DNA of 64,000 nt, taken from assembly GCA_011089965.1 (NCBI GenBank), contig JAANAU010000010.1:36648-100647 (forward strand). The letters are read 5' to 3'. The stretch comes from Magnetococcales bacterium. Its GTDB lineage: Bacteria > Pseudomonadota > Magnetococcia > Magnetococcales > Magnetaquicoccaceae. The notes below the pieces were generated by a model. That model made no database searches. It saw only the letters and a program-made list of their open reading frames with translations, and was not told the origin of the DNA. Of this stretch, positions 25,340 through 33,331 are shown piece by piece (the stretch's first letter is position 1; each line of letters starts with the position of its first letter). A program made the translations under genes and the position numbers.

Positions 25340-28300
25340 ATGTCGTCATTGAATATCCTGCCAGACAGGTTTGTCACGGCATTGCTTCAGTTCACCACCC
25401 GATCTGCCGGTCAGAATGGTCGCAAAATCCTGATTTTCAGTAGTTTCGACTCTGATCACCTGTCTGTTGCCATGCAGGATCAACTGGTCCCGTTCGTTGT
25501 GGCCAGCGGCGTTTCCACGGTTGTGACCCATGGTGACGATCTCCTCCAGAGTTTGCGCGCCCAAATGCCCGGATCCATACAAGGACCGCACTTCCCAGCC
25601 GGTTTCACATTGGAGTCCTGCCATCAGATGATCTGTCGGGATGAAGACCTGGTTCTGATTCTGGCTGCCGGTCCGGTCGGCAACCGGCTCGACTTTTTGA
25701 ACCCGGCCAATGAGCGCGTGATGATCGTCTCTGACGAAGAACCGCCCATCACGCCAGATGTCAGTACCACCCCGAACGCCGTCCACATCCTCCAGACCAT
25801 CATGGCCGTACCGAATGCCGAAGATCAGACGGCATACAAACATGCACTGCGCCAGAATGTCAAACAGTGCTCGGCCATCATGGCCCATGAAGCCGAAAAA
25901 CTGGGGATGAAGGTTGACTTTGTCACCAAGGATATTTACTCCATCCGCAGCGGCGATCAGGAAATATTCCTCTTTGAAAATTCGTCGGTCAGCCTGCCGA
26001 TTCGCAAATTGACCGCAGACAAAGGGGTGACCAAGAAGCTCCTTGACAAGAAAGGGGTGCGCGTGCCCAAGGGTAAGACGTTCAGTTCACTGGCCCAGGG
26101 CATGACCTATTTCAAATCCGTGTCTGCGCCGCAGGTCGTCAAGCCTCTTGACATGTCATGGGGGGTTGGGGTGGCCGTCAACCTCATCAGTCGTGATGAG
26201 TTTGAAGCGGCGGTCAAGGCAGCACTCAAGCTCCGCAGCCAGTATATCGTGGAGGAGTATTTCCAGGGGTACGATGTCCGGGTGCTGGTGATTGGCGGTC
26301 AAACCGTGGCCGCCTTTCTGCGCGACCCGGCCAATGTCATCGGAGATGGTCAACAGACGATTGCACAACTTGTCGACAGCAAGAATCGCATCCGCAACCG
26401 GATGGTTTATGCCCCGGCCATCAAACTGACCGATGCGGTTTTGGCCCATCTGCATATGCAAGGCGTGGATCCTGCCTCTGTTCCGGAGGCTGGAACCAAA
26501 ATTTATCTTAACAAGGTTGCCAATATCAGTTCTGGTGGTGACAGTGTTGTCATTTTTGATCATCTGCACAGAAGCTACCACGATCTCGCTGTCCAAGCGG
26601 TCCAGGCATTTCCGGGACTGGAGTATGCCGGTGTCGATTTTCTGATCCGCGACTTTACACAGCCTGCCGATGAGAACAATTATGTCATCATCGAGATGAA
26701 TGCCAATGCCGCCATAACCGGTGCCATGTTTCCGATGTTCGGTGCCGGAGTCAATGTGGCCCGTCTCTACCTGGACCACTATTTCCCGCATCGGGAAAAA
26801 AACCTCAACCCGGTGGTGCCAACCGTGGTTCCCGAGGCCCGGCAATGCCTGCTGAAACCAGAAAAAGAGGTGACCACTCCTCCTCTTCCCCCACAGCAAC
26901 ACCCCTCACCAAAGACCGATGAGGCACCCCAAACCAGGGGGCGATCCGTCTTCGCCAGTCCGTCCAATGCCCGCATCATCCGTTCATTGCTTGAGAATCA
27001 TGCCAATGATTATGCCAAATCCCCCTATCTGATCAAGCAGGGATTCCTGCCCCGTCGCCTGTTGCTCGAAACAGCCAAGAAACATGGTTTTTCCGTCGAT
27101 AAACAGAAAAACACCTTCTTTGTTTTCAATAAAAACAAGAGAGCGGTATTCAAGCCGAACGCGCCGGATGCCTCTGTGGTGTGTCATGCCATAGCATCCA
27201 ACAAACATCTGGCCAAGGATGTCCTGGCGCACTATGACATCCCGGTTCCGTTGGGGAGTGTCTTCGCGGATCGTCGCAAGGCCTGGTCATATCTGCGTTC
27301 CAGACCGTGTGCCCAAATTGTCAAGCCACTCAACAGTTATCACAGCAATGGCGTCTCCATCGATGTCCGGGATGAAAAATCCTTCAAGGAGGCATGGGAC
27401 AAGGCGCTGCAATTCAGCAAACGCATCATTGTGGAAGATTTCATCCCCGGGGATCTGGTGCGCGTGGTCGTGCTGGGGGGAAAGGTGATTGCGGCGGTCT
27501 GCCGGGTTCCGGCGCACGTGGTGGGGGACGGGGTGAGATCCATTGCGGATCTGATTGCAATCAAAAACAAAAAAAGATTGAAAAATCCGTTGTCCAAATG
27601 GTCGCCGATCCTGGTGAACGATCTGGATCAGTTGGAAAAGGATGGTCGTACCGTGGATGAGATTCCCGGCGTCGGTGAATATGTGCGTTTGCGTTCCGAA
27701 CCGATCATCACCACCGGAGGAGAGATCGTCAGCATCATTGATCATTTGCATCCGTCCATTCTGGATCTGGCGATCAAGGTTTTCAATCTGCTGCCAGGTG
27801 CGACCTTGCTCGGATTGGATATCCTGGTGGTCGATTTTGCCAAGGAAGCGCAATTCGGCAATGCCTGCGTTCTGGAGGTCAACAATGATCCAGGTCTGCC
27901 CACCTGTGTCTTTCCCGTTGCCGGGCCTCCGGCAACGCGCCTGTTCGACGCCCTCCTGGAGTTTGTGGAAGACGGGGGTTACGAAACCTCCAACCGTTTT
28001 GACAACAACGAAATCGCTGTTCTTCCCCTGCCGGTCCAGGTCAATCCCGAAACCGGCCCGTTCCATGCCGCCAGACGGGATCCATGGATCCATATGAAAT
28101 TGATCAAACAGGCTGCATTCCAACGGAATTTGATGGTCGAAATACTGACCGATGAGTTGATGGTCATTCGTGATGACCACTCCCGACGTACCGGTTTCGA
28201 TATGGGACGACCAAGCTGCACGCGCAATGTTTCCCGTCAGATTGTCCGGGATCTGGAGTGGAGCCAGGAGAGATTGCATCAATTCAATGTCAGAACCCCG

Positions 28301-29329
28301 CAGAAGAGAAAATTCGCCATCCGTGACGCGGCACATGCCTGGAATTTCGTTCAGGGTTTGGGTCGTTACGTCATGCTCAGACCCACCACCGGACTGGATA
28401 TCAACGGCATTGTCACCCGGTTCGACTCGCGTGAACATTTTGATCAGGTCTGGAGCCTGGTCGCCGGTCTCGGGGTCAAGGATGCTTTCATCACGGAATA
28501 TTTTGATGGCATGGAGTGTCAGATCTTCTCCATCGGCAATCAGATCCGGGCGGCTGTGCAACGTCACCCCACCTCGCTGGTTGGTGATGGTGTCCATTCG
28601 ATCAAACAGTTGATTGCCATGAAAAACATTCAGGTCCAGTTCAATGCCTTGGACAATACGAAATGGGTGGGTTTCATTCAATCCATTTTGCGACATTTCG
28701 AGACCATGGGAATGGACATCTCGTATATACCGGCACAGCAGGAGATCATTCAACTGCCTGCCATGATCAATGCCGACTCGTTCCGGGAGAACCATGATGT
28801 GTCGGAGAGCGTGCATCCCGGATTTGCTGAAGTGGCTGCCCAAATCAAGAAAGTGCTGTGTGATCCGCTCTTTTTTGGATTTGACCTGCTGGCAGAGGAT
28901 ATCGGTCGCCCTCCGGAGAGCCAGCGCTGGTTTGTCACAAAGGTCAGCATGAATCCGAATGTGGCACCGTATCACTTTCCAGATCGTGGCCAACCCAGGG
29001 ATGCTGCCGGTGCCATCATTGAAGCACTGTTTCCGGAGGTCTCCAGGACCACCGTGGCACGCAAGACGATGCATGTGCTGGTCAGCGGCAAGGTGCAGGG
29101 TGTCGGGTACAGACAGTGGGTTGTGACGCAAGCCTACTGGCATGCCCTGAACGGTTGGGTGCGCAATCTGGAGGATGGACAGGTGGAAGCTTTGTTCAGC
29201 GGCACCTCGCATGCGGTGGATCACATGATCCAAATGTGTCACTCCGGTCCGCACAAGTCTCAGGTGAAAAATGTCGCGTGTACCCTCTCCACCGAGGTGG
29301 TTCCGGAGGGTTTCACGATTCATGAATGA
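25340..29329 (+). CDS. Three-module ATP-grasp protein with C-terminal acylphosphatase domain
   Basis: The protein has 1329 residues and no signal peptide. After an N-terminal domain of about 215 residues come three homologous modules resembling the ATP-grasp domain of cyanophycin synthetase and GshAB. Module 1 (about 225-480) has QVVKPLDMSWGVGV and the metal ligands Glu452/Asn454 (EMNAN). A Pro-rich linker (about 492-537) leads to module 2 (about 610-875: QIVKPLNSYHSNGVS, Glu846/Asn848 in EVNND). Module 3 (about 970-1232) keeps the fold (VGDGVHSIKQLI) but has Lys1201 and Ser1203 at the metal-ligand positions. Residues 1244-1329 form a complete acylphosphatase with catalytic Arg1258 (QGVGYR) and Asn1276 (GWVRN). 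ATP-grasp ligases work through acyl-phosphate intermediates. Formation of peptide or isopeptide bonds is likely; the product is unknown. I found no Mur-ligase domain, so this is not a cyanophycin synthetase. Confidence 0.8.
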   Translation: MSSLNILPDRFVTALLQFTTRSAGQNGRKILIFSSFDSDHLSVAMQDQLVPFVVASGVSTVVTHGDDLLQSLRAQMPGSIQGPHFPAGFTLESCHQMICRDEDLVLILAAGPVGNRLDFLNPANERVMIVSDEEPPITPDVSTTPNAVHILQTIMAVPNAEDQTAYKHALRQNVKQCSAIMAHEAEKLGMKVDFVTKDIYSIRSGDQEIFLFENSSVSLPIRKLTADKGVTKKLLDKKGVRVPKGKTFSSLAQGMTYFKSVSAPQVVKPLDMSWGVGVAVNLISRDEFEAAVKAALKLRSQYIVEEYFQGYDVRVLVIGGQTVAAFLRDPANVIGDGQQTIAQLVDSKNRIRNRMVYAPAIKLTDAVLAHLHMQGVDPASVPEAGTKIYLNKVANISSGGDSVVIFDHLHRSYHDLAVQAVQAFPGLEYAGVDFLIRDFTQPADENNYVIIEMNANAAITGAMFPMFGAGVNVARLYLDHYFPHREKNLNPVVPTVVPEARQCLLKPEKEVTTPPLPPQQHPSPKTDEAPQTRGRSVFASPSNARIIRSLLENHANDYAKSPYLIKQGFLPRRLLLETAKKHGFSVDKQKNTFFVFNKNKRAVFKPNAPDASVVCHAIASNKHLAKDVLAHYDIPVPLGSVFADRRKAWSYLRSRPCAQIVKPLNSYHSNGVSIDVRDEKSFKEAWDKALQFSKRIIVEDFIPGDLVRVVVLGGKVIAAVCRVPAHVVGDGVRSIADLIAIKNKKRLKNPLSKWSPILVNDLDQLEKDGRTVDEIPGVGEYVRLRSEPIITTGGEIVSIIDHLHPSILDLAIKVFNLLPGATLLGLDILVVDFAKEAQFGNACVLEVNNDPGLPTCVFPVAGPPATRLFDALLEFVEDGGYETSNRFDNNEIAVLPLPVQVNPETGPFHAARRDPWIHMKLIKQAAFQRNLMVEILTDELMVIRDDHSRRTGFDMGRPSCTRNVSRQIVRDLEWSQERLHQFNVRTPQKRKFAIRDAAHAWNFVQGLGRYVMLRPTTGLDINGIVTRFDSREHFDQVWSLVAGLGVKDAFITEYFDGMECQIFSIGNQIRAAVQRHPTSLVGDGVHSIKQLIAMKNIQVQFNALDNTKWVGFIQSILRHFETMGMDISYIPAQQEIIQLPAMINADSFRENHDVSESVHPGFAEVAAQIKKVLCDPLFFGFDLLAEDIGRPPESQRWFVTKVSMNPNVAPYHFPDRGQPRDAAGAIIEALFPEVSRTTVARKTMHVLVSGKVQGVGYRQWVVTQAYWHALNGWVRNLEDGQVEALFSGTSHAVDHMIQMCHSGPHKSQVKNVACTLSTEVVPEGFTIHE

Positions 29330-29387
29330 ATCCGATCTGCGGGTCAGGTGTCATGAGAAATTGTGATTGTCCGAGGTTTGTCTGCAC

Positions 29388-32114
29388 ATGACCACACCCC
29401 GGTTTTTTGTGCTGGATGGTTCGGGCTTTATGTATCGGGCCTTTTATGGGGTCAAGCCGTTGGCGCGTCGGGATGGGTTTCCCACGCAGGCGGTGTTCGG
29501 TTTTTTGAAAATGGTGCGCAAGATGGTGCAGGAACACGCGCCGGAATATCTGGCCGTTGTGTTCGATGCCCAGGGTCCGGTGTTCCGGCATACGCTTTAT
29601 CCCGAGTACAAGGCCACGCGTCAGGCCATGCCGGATGCGTTGCGGGTGCAGGTGCCGGTGATCAAGCGGCTGGTGCAGGCCTGGAATCTGGCCTCTTATG
29701 AACAGGCCGGGCTGGAAGCGGACGATCTGATCGCCACCTTGGCGCGGCGCGGCGTTGCCGCAGGCTGGGAGGTGGCGGTGGTGACCAGCGACAAGGATCT
29801 TTCTCAGATCGTGGGTGAGGGGATCCGCATTTTTGATCCGGTCAAGGAGCGGTGGATCGGACCGGCCGAGGTGGAAGCCCAGTGGGGTGTCAAACCGGAG
29901 CAACTCACCTCTGCCATGGCTTTGATCGGCGATTCTTCAGACAACATTCCCGGAGTGGCCGGGATCGGGGTCAAGGGTGCCGCCGAGTTGATCCGGCAGT
30001 TCGAGAGTCTGGAAAGTCTGCTGTCCCGGGCGCATGAGATTGCCAAACCGGCTTTGCGCACCAGGATGCTGGATCCGGAGATGGTGCGGCTGGCACGACT
30101 GTCGTATCGTCTGGTCACCATCGATGATACTGCGGAGGTTGCGTTTGATCCGGAGGGTTTGCGGCGTCGTCCGCCGGATCGGGAGGCGTTGCGGGCGCTT
30201 CTGACCGAGATGGAGTTTGCCGCCGAGCTGCGTGCTCTGGACCAGATCGCCCCTCCTGTCGTTGCTCCAGAGGTGGCGCCACCTGTTGTTGAGACCTCGG
30301 ACCCAACCGGTTATCGCGCCGTGACCGATGCCGCTGGGTGGCAAATGTTTTGGGAACAGTTGCAGACGCGCAACTCTTTTGCCCTGGACAGCGAAACCAC
30401 AGGACTGGAGTTGGCCCGGGCCGAACTGGTGGGGCTGTCGTTTTCCTGGGAGGGGGGGCAGGGGTATTACATTCCGGTTGGTCATCGTCCGGAGTGCGTG
30501 CCCGGGGGGCAATTGGAGCGGAGTTGGGTGCTGGCTGCGCTCAAGCCGATTTTGGAAGATCCGGCCATCCGGAAATACGGACAGAATGTGCAGTTCGAGC
30601 TGGCGATCCTGGCCCGATACGGGATTCGTCTGGCCGGGATCGAATGGGATACCCTGTTGATTTCCGGTTTGTTGTATGGGGCGACGCGGCGTCACAATCT
30701 GGATGCCCTGGCCCTGGCCGAACTGGGGCGGCGCACCATTGCCTTTCAGGATGTTGTGGGGACGGGGCGCAAACAGGTCACGTTTGACCAGGTTCCAATT
30801 GAACGCGCCACGCCGTATGCATGCGAAGATGCCGAAGTGGTCTGGCAGTTGGTGGAGCGGCTGGTTCCGCGTCTGCAAGCGGTTGGGGAGTTGGAAACAC
30901 TTTACCGGCAGATCGAATTGCCGCTGATTCCGGTGTTGGCAGCCATGGAGCAGGCGGGTGCGCGTGTGGATCCGGGGCAGTTGCAGAAGCTCTCTTTGGA
31001 GTTTGCAGGGCGACGGGCGGAGTTGACGGACCGGATTCACGCTTTGGCCGGAGAGTCATTCAACATCAATTCGACCCAGCAGTTGGGGGAGATTTTGTTT
31101 GGTCGCATGGGGATCAAGGGCGGGCGGCGCACCAAGACCGGTTTTTCCACGGATCAGGAGGTGTTGACACGCCTGGCCGAAGAGGGGCATGAACTGCCGG
31201 AGTTGGTCTTGGAATATCGCTCCCTGACCAAATTGCAATCGACCTATACCGATGCCTTGCTGGAGCGCATCGATCCCGGGACCGGTCGTGTGCATACCCG
31301 TTTCAATCAGGCTGCCACCTTGACCGGGCGGCTTTCCTCGTCAGACCCGAATCTGCAAAACATTCCGGTACGCCGTCCCGAAGGGCAGGCGATCCGGGCC
31401 GCCTTTGTCGCGTCCAACGGCCATCTGTTGCTGGCTGCGGATTACAGTCAGATCGAGTTGCGTCTGCTGGCGCACATGGGTCAGATTCCCCGTTTGTGTC
31501 AGGCCTTTGCGCAAGGGTTGGACATTCATGCAGCCACGGCTGCCGAGCTGTTTGGCGGCGATCCGGCCTGCATCGCTCCCGAGGCGCGGCGTTTGGCCAA
31601 GACCATCAATTTTGGTTTGATTTATGGCATGAGTCCGTATGGTCTGGCCAAGCGGCTGAAGATTCCGGTTGGCGAGGCGGCATCCTATATGGCGCTGTAT
31701 TTCAAGCGGTATGAAGGGGTGCGGGAGTACATGGATCAGACCATCCGTTTTGCCCGGGAGCATGGTCATGTCACCACATTGGGTGGACGGCGTTGTTATG
31801 TGGCGGATATCGATCACACCAACCGCACTTTGCGCGAGGTGGCGGAGCGTACGGCCATCAATGCTCCGTTGCAAGGATCGGCAGCCGATTTGATCAAGCT
31901 GGCCATGATTCGTCTGCATCGCGCCTTGCAGGCCGAATCGTGTACCAGTCGCATGATTTTGCAGGTGCATGACGAGCTGGTGTTGGAGGTGTTGGAGTCG
32001 GAACTGGAGCGGGTGCGACATTTGACCCGTCTGGCCATGGAAGGGGCCATGGAGTTGACGGTTCCGGTGCAAGTGGACATCGGTGTTGGGAAAAACTGGG
32101 CCGAGGCCCATTGA
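29388..32114 (+). CDS. polA: DNA polymerase I
   Basis: This is a 908-residue Klenow-type polymerase with all three regions. The 5'-3' exonuclease is N-terminal (FFVLDGSGFMYRAFYG, VFDAQGPVFRH). The 3'-5' exonuclease has FALDSETTG, YGQNVQFELAIL and YACEDAEVV; the middle motif carries Glu where the classical motif has Asp. The polymerase domain has AADYSQIELRLLAHM, AKTINFGLIYGMSPYGLA and QVHDELVLEV. The ATG at 29388 was preferred over an in-frame TTG at 29367 because it begins the conserved N-terminus. It lies 58 bp after the ATP-grasp gene and ends 30 bp before MITE copy R5. Confidence 0.96.
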   Translation: MTTPRFFVLDGSGFMYRAFYGVKPLARRDGFPTQAVFGFLKMVRKMVQEHAPEYLAVVFDAQGPVFRHTLYPEYKATRQAMPDALRVQVPVIKRLVQAWNLASYEQAGLEADDLIATLARRGVAAGWEVAVVTSDKDLSQIVGEGIRIFDPVKERWIGPAEVEAQWGVKPEQLTSAMALIGDSSDNIPGVAGIGVKGAAELIRQFESLESLLSRAHEIAKPALRTRMLDPEMVRLARLSYRLVTIDDTAEVAFDPEGLRRRPPDREALRALLTEMEFAAELRALDQIAPPVVAPEVAPPVVETSDPTGYRAVTDAAGWQMFWEQLQTRNSFALDSETTGLELARAELVGLSFSWEGGQGYYIPVGHRPECVPGGQLERSWVLAALKPILEDPAIRKYGQNVQFELAILARYGIRLAGIEWDTLLISGLLYGATRRHNLDALALAELGRRTIAFQDVVGTGRKQVTFDQVPIERATPYACEDAEVVWQLVERLVPRLQAVGELETLYRQIELPLIPVLAAMEQAGARVDPGQLQKLSLEFAGRRAELTDRIHALAGESFNINSTQQLGEILFGRMGIKGGRRTKTGFSTDQEVLTRLAEEGHELPELVLEYRSLTKLQSTYTDALLERIDPGTGRVHTRFNQAATLTGRLSSSDPNLQNIPVRRPEGQAIRAAFVASNGHLLLAADYSQIELRLLAHMGQIPRLCQAFAQGLDIHAATAAELFGGDPACIAPEARRLAKTINFGLIYGMSPYGLAKRLKIPVGEAASYMALYFKRYEGVREYMDQTIRFAREHGHVTTLGGRRCYVADIDHTNRTLREVAERTAINAPLQGSAADLIKLAMIRLHRALQAESCTSRMILQVHDELVLEVLESELERVRHLTRLAMEGAMELTVPVQVDIGVGKNWAEAH

Positions 32115-32144
32115 TGGCAGGCCAGTATGGGTGTAGACTGCTCA

Positions 32145-32384
32145 TAAGCTGTTTGGTGATTTGGATATTTCCGACCAAGAGAAATACACCATCATCAGGG
32201 GTCCAGGGGGGTTACCCCCCTGGTGGGGTCCAGGGGCAACGCCCCTGGGACTTTTAATCTTTTAATCTTTTAAACAAAAAATATTAATAAATTATTTTTT
32301 TTAAACATTAAAACATTAAAACATGAAAACATTAAAACCCTGGGGGATGAATCCCCCAGACCCCTCTTTTTTTTCAATAATTGG
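32145..32384 (-). repeat. MITE-like palindromic element, copy R5 (reverse orientation)
   Basis: The polA-side end keeps the terminal repeat AAGCTGTTTGGTGATT (from about 32146), preceded by TCA. Both CCAGGGG hairpins, the AT-rich core and the CTGGGGGAT palindrome with CCCTCTTTTTTTT follow. The other terminal repeat is lost: similarity stops after CAATAATTGG at about 32384, close to the aat start. In the plus direction the hairpins and T-runs could terminate polA transcription. Confidence 0.87.
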
Positions 32385-32410
32385 AACTCTGTGCTGCCAA
32401 CGTTCTTCTG

Positions 32411-33100
32411 ATGACCATATTTCGTCTCTCACATGATCTGACGTTTCCAAATCCCGAGCTGGCAGAGCCGGAAGGGTTGCTGGCCATCGGTGGTGATCTG
32501 TCGCCCAAACGGCTGCTGGCCGCTTATATCGAAGGGATTTTCCCCTGGTATTCCAAGGGGGATCCGATTCTGTGGTGGAGTCCGAATCCCCGTCTGGTAC
32601 TGGATCCCAAAGAGCTGCATGTGGCACGCACTCTGCGCAAAAGCCTGCGGCGTGGTCACTACCTGGTGACGTTCGATTGCGCCTTTGCCCGTGTCATCCG
32701 CGCCTGCGGCCAGTTGCGCGCACACGAAGGAACCTGGATCACCCCGGAGATGGAACGCTCTTTCATCCGTCTGCACCGTCTGGGTCTGGCCCACTCCGCC
32801 GAATCCTGGATCCTGGATGAAGAGTCGGGCGATGCCGTGCTGGTGGGCGGGGTCTATGGGTTGCTGATGGGTGCCGTCTTTTTTGGTGAATCCATGTTTT
32901 CCATGCAACCCGATGCCTCCAAGGTGGCCTTTGTTACCATGGTGGACCGTTTGGTGACATTGGGTTGCGAACTGATCGACTGTCAGGTGGCCTCCGACCA
33001 CCTGATGCGCTTCGGAGCGCGGGAAATCCCGCGTGCAGCCTTTCTTGCACGCCTGCCCGAGCTGCTGGTCAAACCGGTGCCCACCGGGTTGTGGCGTTGA
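32411..33100 (+). CDS. aat: Leucyl/phenylalanyl-tRNA-protein transferase
   Basis: This enzyme transfers Leu or Phe from tRNA to N-terminal Arg/Lys of proteins, marking them for ClpAP in the N-degron pathway. Family segments are FPNPELAEPEGLLAIGGDLS, IFPWYSKGDPILWWSPNPR, HEGTWITPEM, GGVYGLLMGAVFFGESMFS and LIDCQVASDHL. The length of 229 residues is normal. An in-frame TTG at 32381 lies inside the repeat end; the ATG at 32411 is preferred. No clear ribosome binding site is seen. Confidence 0.95.
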   Translation: MTIFRLSHDLTFPNPELAEPEGLLAIGGDLSPKRLLAAYIEGIFPWYSKGDPILWWSPNPRLVLDPKELHVARTLRKSLRRGHYLVTFDCAFARVIRACGQLRAHEGTWITPEMERSFIRLHRLGLAHSAESWILDEESGDAVLVGGVYGLLMGAVFFGESMFSMQPDASKVAFVTMVDRLVTLGCELIDCQVASDHLMRFGAREIPRAAFLARLPELLVKPVPTGLWR

Positions 33101-33132
33101 ACTATGTTACACAGGCAAGAGGCAGGTGGCGG

Positions 33133-33161
33133 TTGACTTTCGGTAGCACCTCTGTTACCCT
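33133..33161 (+). promoter_or_regulatory. Possible sigma-70 promoter upstream of the RTX gene
   Basis: TTGACT (33133-33138) and TACCCT (33156-33161) are separated by 17 bp. The -35 is close to consensus and the -10 is weak. It lies about 170 bp before the RTX start codon, in a 231-bp intergenic region that otherwise shows only a CAGGAGA ribosome binding site just before the ATG. Confidence 0.3.
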
Positions 33162-33331
33162 GATAGAGATCATTCAAATTGGATATGGCCAGACAGGCCG
33201 TGGCAGGGACATTCTTTAGATTTATAAGGATATCACACCCCTGCCGCCAGATATGTCTCGTGATTTTGGCGTTGCGTCTTGCAAGAACCAGGGGTTGTTC
33301 CCAAACTATTGACTATTCAGGAGAAAAATAA

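Noticed and set aside
27287..29323. 678-codon minus-strand frame under the ATP-grasp/acylphosphatase gene
   Set aside because: The plus frame has clear ATP-grasp and acylphosphatase motifs; the minus translation has none and is His/Gln-rich as usual for shadows.
25340..29329. Cyanophycin synthetase annotation
   Set aside because: The ATP-grasp modules resemble that enzyme, but the C-terminal Mur-ligase-like domain is absent and an acylphosphatase is present instead.
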